Origin: Agrostemma githago
Lineage: Eukaryota; Streptophyta; Magnoliopsida; Caryophyllales; Caryophyllaceae
Reading direction: 5' to 3'
Assembly (NCBI GenBank): GCA_958450325.1
Contig: OY288253.1
Span: forward strand, 61,628,266-61,692,265
DNA length: 64,000 nucleotides
Shown: piece after piece, positions 60,530 to 64,000 of the stretch
Layout: each line of letters begins with the position of its first letter
How positions within the stretch are numbered: position 1 is the stretch's first letter
The notes under the pieces: generated by a model
What the model was told of the DNA's origin: nothing
Databases searched by the model: none
The model's input: only the letters and a program-made list of their open reading frames with translations
Position numbers and translations under genes: made by a program

Positions 60530-60879
60530 TGTAACATCCCAGCCACCACTTATGGACTGTGGTATCATTTATGATGCTCAACAGGCCGTGTACTGGCCCT
60601 ACAGATCAACACGAGTCTTTTCCAGCGCATTTTGACCTCACTTATGCGCATCCTGGAAACCTTCCCAGGAGGTCACCCATCCTTAGACTACTCTCAGCCA
60701 AGCACTCTCAACTGTGGAGTTCTTTTGAATGGACAACCAAAAAAGAAAGTACACTTTGTTGACATGAGTAGTATTATCAATCCCTTTAAGCACTCACTCG
60801 AGCCTCTTAAACCATATCCAATACATGCTCCTCTGAGCACCATATCCAATATATATACTCTTTAAATTGGGGTATTACA
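60530..60879 (-). mobile_element. Cassandra 3' LTR (350 bp)
   Basis: On the plus strand it runs TGTAACATCCC…GGGGTATTACA, so both ends have TG…CA in either direction. It contains the 5S-like block in sense on the minus strand. The five flanking bases on the left are ACGAA. Confidence 0.85.
60661..60726 (-). other. 5S rRNA-derived segment in Cassandra LTR
   Basis: The minus strand reads GAACTCCACAGTTGAGAGTG, GCTTGGCTGAGAGTAGTCTA and GGATGGGTGACCTCCTGGGA in order, matching the 3' half of plant 5S rRNA including the box C region, with about 10 changes. It is a retroelement promoter, not a 5S gene. Confidence 0.85.
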
Positions 60880-61013
60880 ATTACACCCACTTAAGAAAGC
60901 AACGTCCTCGTTGCTCCCAGAAACTGACCGTAACCAAGCCCTAGGATCCACCCCAGCTAGGTTGATGATCACGGTACTCCTGACCACTTGATCACCACAC
61001 TGTCGCCAGGTTA

Positions 61014-61028
61014 GTTGCTCTGATATCA
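61014..61028 (-). other. Cassandra primer binding site
   Basis: The minus strand reads TGATATCAGAGCAAC two bases after the LTR end, close to the tRNA-Met complement TGGTATCAGAGC. Confidence 0.7.
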
Positions 61029-61044
61029 TTTGTAACAACCCAGC

Positions 61045-63370
61045 TGTAGACACCCGCATTTTGACTGCCAGGTGTCTATAGCAGTTTCCAAAAAACACCC
61101 GATGATGATCGGACGCTAACGTGTTTCTACGCGCTCGGATATGGGCTCAAATCCATTAATCGTTGGCTAACACACTTACAGAGTACAAATCTCACAAAAT
61201 CAACCTCGAATCCAGGCCCAGCGGACCGTTCCGAGCCAAACAAGACTAATTTGGGCCAAAACCGATACCGGAATTAAAACCGACTTTTTTACGATTGGGT
61301 CAACCCTGGTCAAGGTCGTTTCCGAGACATACAAAACAACCATTCACAACATCAAAAGTCCAACTCAAGAAGCAAAACCAACAGTCCATCTTCAGACGGG
61401 CCATCAGGTCAAGTCCGTCAAGGCAAAACCTTAGACACCAAAGTGCATGACCATGCCTATATAAACACCCCCATGCAACACACTTTCGGACATTGAAAAA
61501 AACCCTAGAGCAACCCTACACACACATACAACATCTATTACAAACCCTAATCAAACCCTAGCAATTCTAGACTAGCAAAAAAACCCTAAACCTAGTTTTA
61601 GGAATCAATCCCGAGCCACCATAACTTAACCTCCATAAAACCTTGAAGACTCTTGTGTTAAAGTCACGGTTACGAGTTCGATCCGAGATAAGAACATGTA
61701 GGTTGAGGGTGTCAAAACCCCGTTCTCTCCTTCTTCTCTTCCTCTCGTCATCTTCTTCGCTTTTTCTTACTTAATTATTTTTTATTTTTTTCCTTTATTG
61801 CATCATAATATCGATAATACTAATACAAAACATTAAAATACTTATCGATTTGTGTCGAATAAGAGGGGTATCCGAATAAGGAAACACGAATATACAAGTG
61901 TACTGCACACAGCGTTGACGGTCACTTGTTCCAATACCCTGATTATTTGATTATTGAGATAAGTTAACTTAAACAATTTTTTTTTATTTTGTTTGCATCA
62001 TTATCATCAGTCGTATATTTACATTAATTTTCAAAAACAAACATTGTATTTAATAAGGGTTGAAACCCGTTGATGCGGATCCGACATCAAACAATTCGCA
62101 AGAATTAATTGTGATGTCGGGATGCGGAGGGAATCAAGGCGAGTTTTTTAAGGTGTCGATCTATTAGATTCGATACCAATTCCATAATTGGATGTCGAAT
62201 CTAATGATTTAGTCAAATAAATTAATTAACACGATTTTCGTTGATGCTAATATAGATGTCCTCTAATTCAATTGAATTAATTACGACATTAATAAACGTG
62301 GAGAAAATTTATATCGTGCGAGTTAATTTAAAACGACTTATATTATTTTCTTTATTTTTTCACTCTAAGTATTCCATATCGATTCCATAATCGAATATGG
62401 GATATGACGAACATCAAAATTAAAATCGAGTATAAATTATTCCAAGTATTTAATACCGATTTCATAATCGAATATTGAAGACGACGAATATCGAAAATAT
62501 TAAGTCGAGTGCAAATTACGCAATATTTGTACGCGATTTAATAAAATCATCAATTTTCCGAAGAAAACAATTTCGCTCTTTTTTATTATTATTCTTCGAA
62601 CATCATTTTTTTTAGACAAAACATTTTTTTTTAGATCTCGATATATTTTTTTTTCTTTGACCTCGGTCAACACGTGTTAATCCATCACGTGACCTACTAT
62701 TCTTTCCAAAATCATGCATTCATCACATCTATATCTTTATTCAATTTATTACTCGTTACATCGTTACTAACGGTTTGACTGTTTCCTTTGTCGATTTTTG
62801 TCGTTTATTTTATTTTACTAAAATGAACCCACATGCTAAAATTCCACTTTGACGTAGAATTAATTGCATTAAATCGACTTAGAAACCCTTTTCAATTCCA
62901 TTCACATGTTTAGGGAAAATAATCTTTGCATATCATTTTCCCGTTTAACTAGCGCGCGTATTTTAAGTCACTCGAATTCTTAGTAGAGGCCGCTAATGTG
63001 CGGGCGGGGTTGGGTGTCCTTTGTGGGCTTCCCAACACGTACCCTCACCCCTTACTTAGAACCTCGGTTTCCGGATGCCCGAAACCGTTGGCGCACGAGA
63101 GTCATTCAATACACAATATCCGTTAATGTCGGTATTGGTATCAAATGCAAAGGGACGAGCCCAATAAACTCTGACATCGAAAATGGGCCGTATTTTGTAT
63201 ACGGACCACTACGACATAGAGTGGGCTCGAATGGTTCCGAATAACCACAAAATTCGGTGGCGACTCCACATAGACCTAAATTTCAATTCGATCCATTCTC
63301 ATATGGAGATTCATTCGCCTACCCAAACCCGCGCGTGGCCACGTTGGGGTGGACCTATGTCATGTCCACA
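61045..63370 (+). mobile_element. Tat-III 5' LTR (2326 bp)
   Basis: Starts TGTAGACACCCGCATTTTG and ends TGTCCACA like the others. The first ~130 bp, the region around the TATA box (TATATAAA, 61458-61465), the motif GTTGAGGGTGTC (about 61701) and the last ~380 bp are alignable with Tat-II. The central U5 is diverged, AT-richer, and lacks every ACTCGATCGAGT palindrome. It has its own hairpins at 62163-62205, about 62371-62400 and about 62451-62478. Confidence 0.88.
61458..61465 (+). promoter_or_regulatory. TATA box of Tat-III LTR
   Basis: TATATAAA in GCCTATATAAACACCCCCATG, at the same relative place as the Tat-II box. Confidence 0.65.
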
Positions 63371-63373
63371 ATT

Positions 63374-63391
63374 TGGCGACTCCGCTGGGGA
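63374..63391 (+). other. Tat-III primer binding site (tRNA-Arg)
   Basis: TGGCGACTCCGCTGGGGA, identical to Tat-II and three bases after the LTR. Confidence 0.85.
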
Positions 63392-64000
63392 TTAACTGAT
63401 GCGTGACTTACCATCGGCATCCTCAGGGTGAGACTCGAATAGAAATCGTTTGACAAATACAATACGCGTTTTAGTTTTACGGTACATGCACAACCCATAT
63501 TTTCCCGGACCGGTTCTGGTGACCGACGTCCCACTATACCATTGATGTACTCCAACATGGATATGTCAAAAGGTGTGCATAGTCGATTCGAGTGGGTTTC
63601 ACGGCATGTTCTAAGCTCAATTCGACTTAGAGAGTCCGTCCCGATCAACGTCTAGACTATGTACACTGGTATAGACCCTTTCAGACCGACCGAGACTTAA
63701 TGTAGAGCATACATGGCGTCGTTATAATGCTTGTGTGACTATGTGCTACTTGGTTTCCGAGTCGTTTTCAAAAATGTCAACTTTTCAAAAATTGCATCTT
63801 TTTCAAGATATTCAATTTTGAAAACCCGGGACATACCGAATTTAGGACTTATGATTTTACTCAAAATAGCCTATTTTCTAGCCGGTATGCTGCCCAATTC
63901 AAAACTCAAAATTATTTTCGAACTTTCAAAACCGAGGCCCGATACACTTTCCGATTTTTCTCGAAAAATCGGGCCTCTCCACTGAGTTATCTCGGAACCT
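63392..64000 (+). mobile_element. Tat-III 5' leader (partial)
   Basis: Collinear with 38792-39400 of Tat-II, including GACCGACGTCCCACTATACCA and ATAGACCCT…GACCGACCGAGACTTA. No gene is reached before the window ends. Confidence 0.75.

Larger units (their letters stand above)
60530..61044 (-). mobile_element. Cassandra TRIM retrotransposon (interrupted)
   Basis: Minus-strand orientation. The 3' LTR is 60530-60879, a ~150-bp internal region follows, the PBS is at 61014-61028, and the 5' LTR starts at 61031 but is cut after 14 bp by Tat-III. A short LTR element with a 5S-derived LTR and tRNA-Met-type PBS is diagnostic of Cassandra. It has no coding capacity. Confidence 0.88.
61045..64000 (+). 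mobile_element. Tat-III: divergent Tat element (cut by window end)
   Basis: Complete 5' LTR (61045-63370), PBS and ~610 bp of leader similar to the other two Tat copies. Inserted in the second LTR of Cassandra. The gag is beyond the window. Confidence 0.88.

Noticed and set aside
60661..60726. Possible 5S rRNA gene
   Set aside because: Only the 3' half matches, with many changes, and it lies inside a TG…CA-bounded LTR next to a tRNA-Met-type PBS, as in Cassandra.

Overview
The window is nuclear DNA of a eudicot plant. Two spliced housekeeping-type genes with canonical GT-AG introns sit in a landscape of nested transposable elements. Caryophyllales is a tentative guess from the Tat/Retand-like elements and scattered TACTCCGTA-type repeat remnants; I cannot prove the taxon.

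Left flank (1-8272): a Tat-lineage Ty3/gypsy element (Tat-I, minus strand, cut by the window edge) supplies a partial gag, a leader, a primer binding site and a complete 2.65-kb LTR (1559-4208). It is inserted at the edge of a paired palindrome in an older, different LTR (about 4209-5384). Next comes a truncated chromovirus-like Ty3 element: LTR-like sequence, tRNA-Met-type PBS at 6076, gag-protease-RT at 6113-8272, ending inside the RT active site.

Gene island (about 8950-31500): two convergent genes. The plus-strand gene (CDS 9226-19254, 14 coding exons, 564 aa) encodes an alpha/beta hydrolase with a C-terminal ubiquitin-interacting-motif-like helix. The minus-strand gene (CDS 31433-20731, 17 coding exons, 987 aa) encodes GPI ethanolamine phosphate transferase 1 (PIG-N). 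I rebuilt both exon by exon; every junction keeps frame. Their introns hold a four-copy ~290-bp tandem repeat, a Stowaway MITE, a tiny SINE with a perfect 15-bp target-site duplication, microsatellites and an LTR fragment.

Middle (31512-36198): 3.2 kb of AT-rich degenerate repeats reaching to within ~80 bp of the PIG-N start codon, a hAT-type MITE with 8-bp TSD (34774-35218), and a MITE-like sequence with perfect 13-bp terminal inverted repeats.

Tat-II (36199-51792, plus strand): a structurally complete 15.6-kb element with 2.57-kb LTRs, TSD AATAT, tRNA-Arg PBS and polypurine tract, inserted inside that MITE. Its gag-pol carries two frame changes and one nonsense codon. An antisense two-exon gene between pol and the 3' LTR (517 aa, plant-mobile-domain type, own TATA box) is fully open. 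The LTRs and the intron of the antisense gene share an unusual architecture: pairs of 12-bp palindromes 21-23 bp apart, repeated about every 72 bp.

Right flank (52268-64000): a defective CACTA (En/Spm) element with intact ends and TSD (53742-60382) carrying decayed TNP2- and Ptta-type genes; a PIF/Harbinger transposase fragment; a Cassandra TRIM with a 5S-rRNA-derived LTR (60530 on); and, inserted in the second Cassandra LTR, a third and divergent Tat element (61045 to the window end).

Nothing here requires a wholly new system. The strongest leads are the intact antisense gene inside a broken retrotransposon, the phased double-palindrome modules shared by unrelated elements, and an LTR hairpin whose structure seems kept while its sequence changes.
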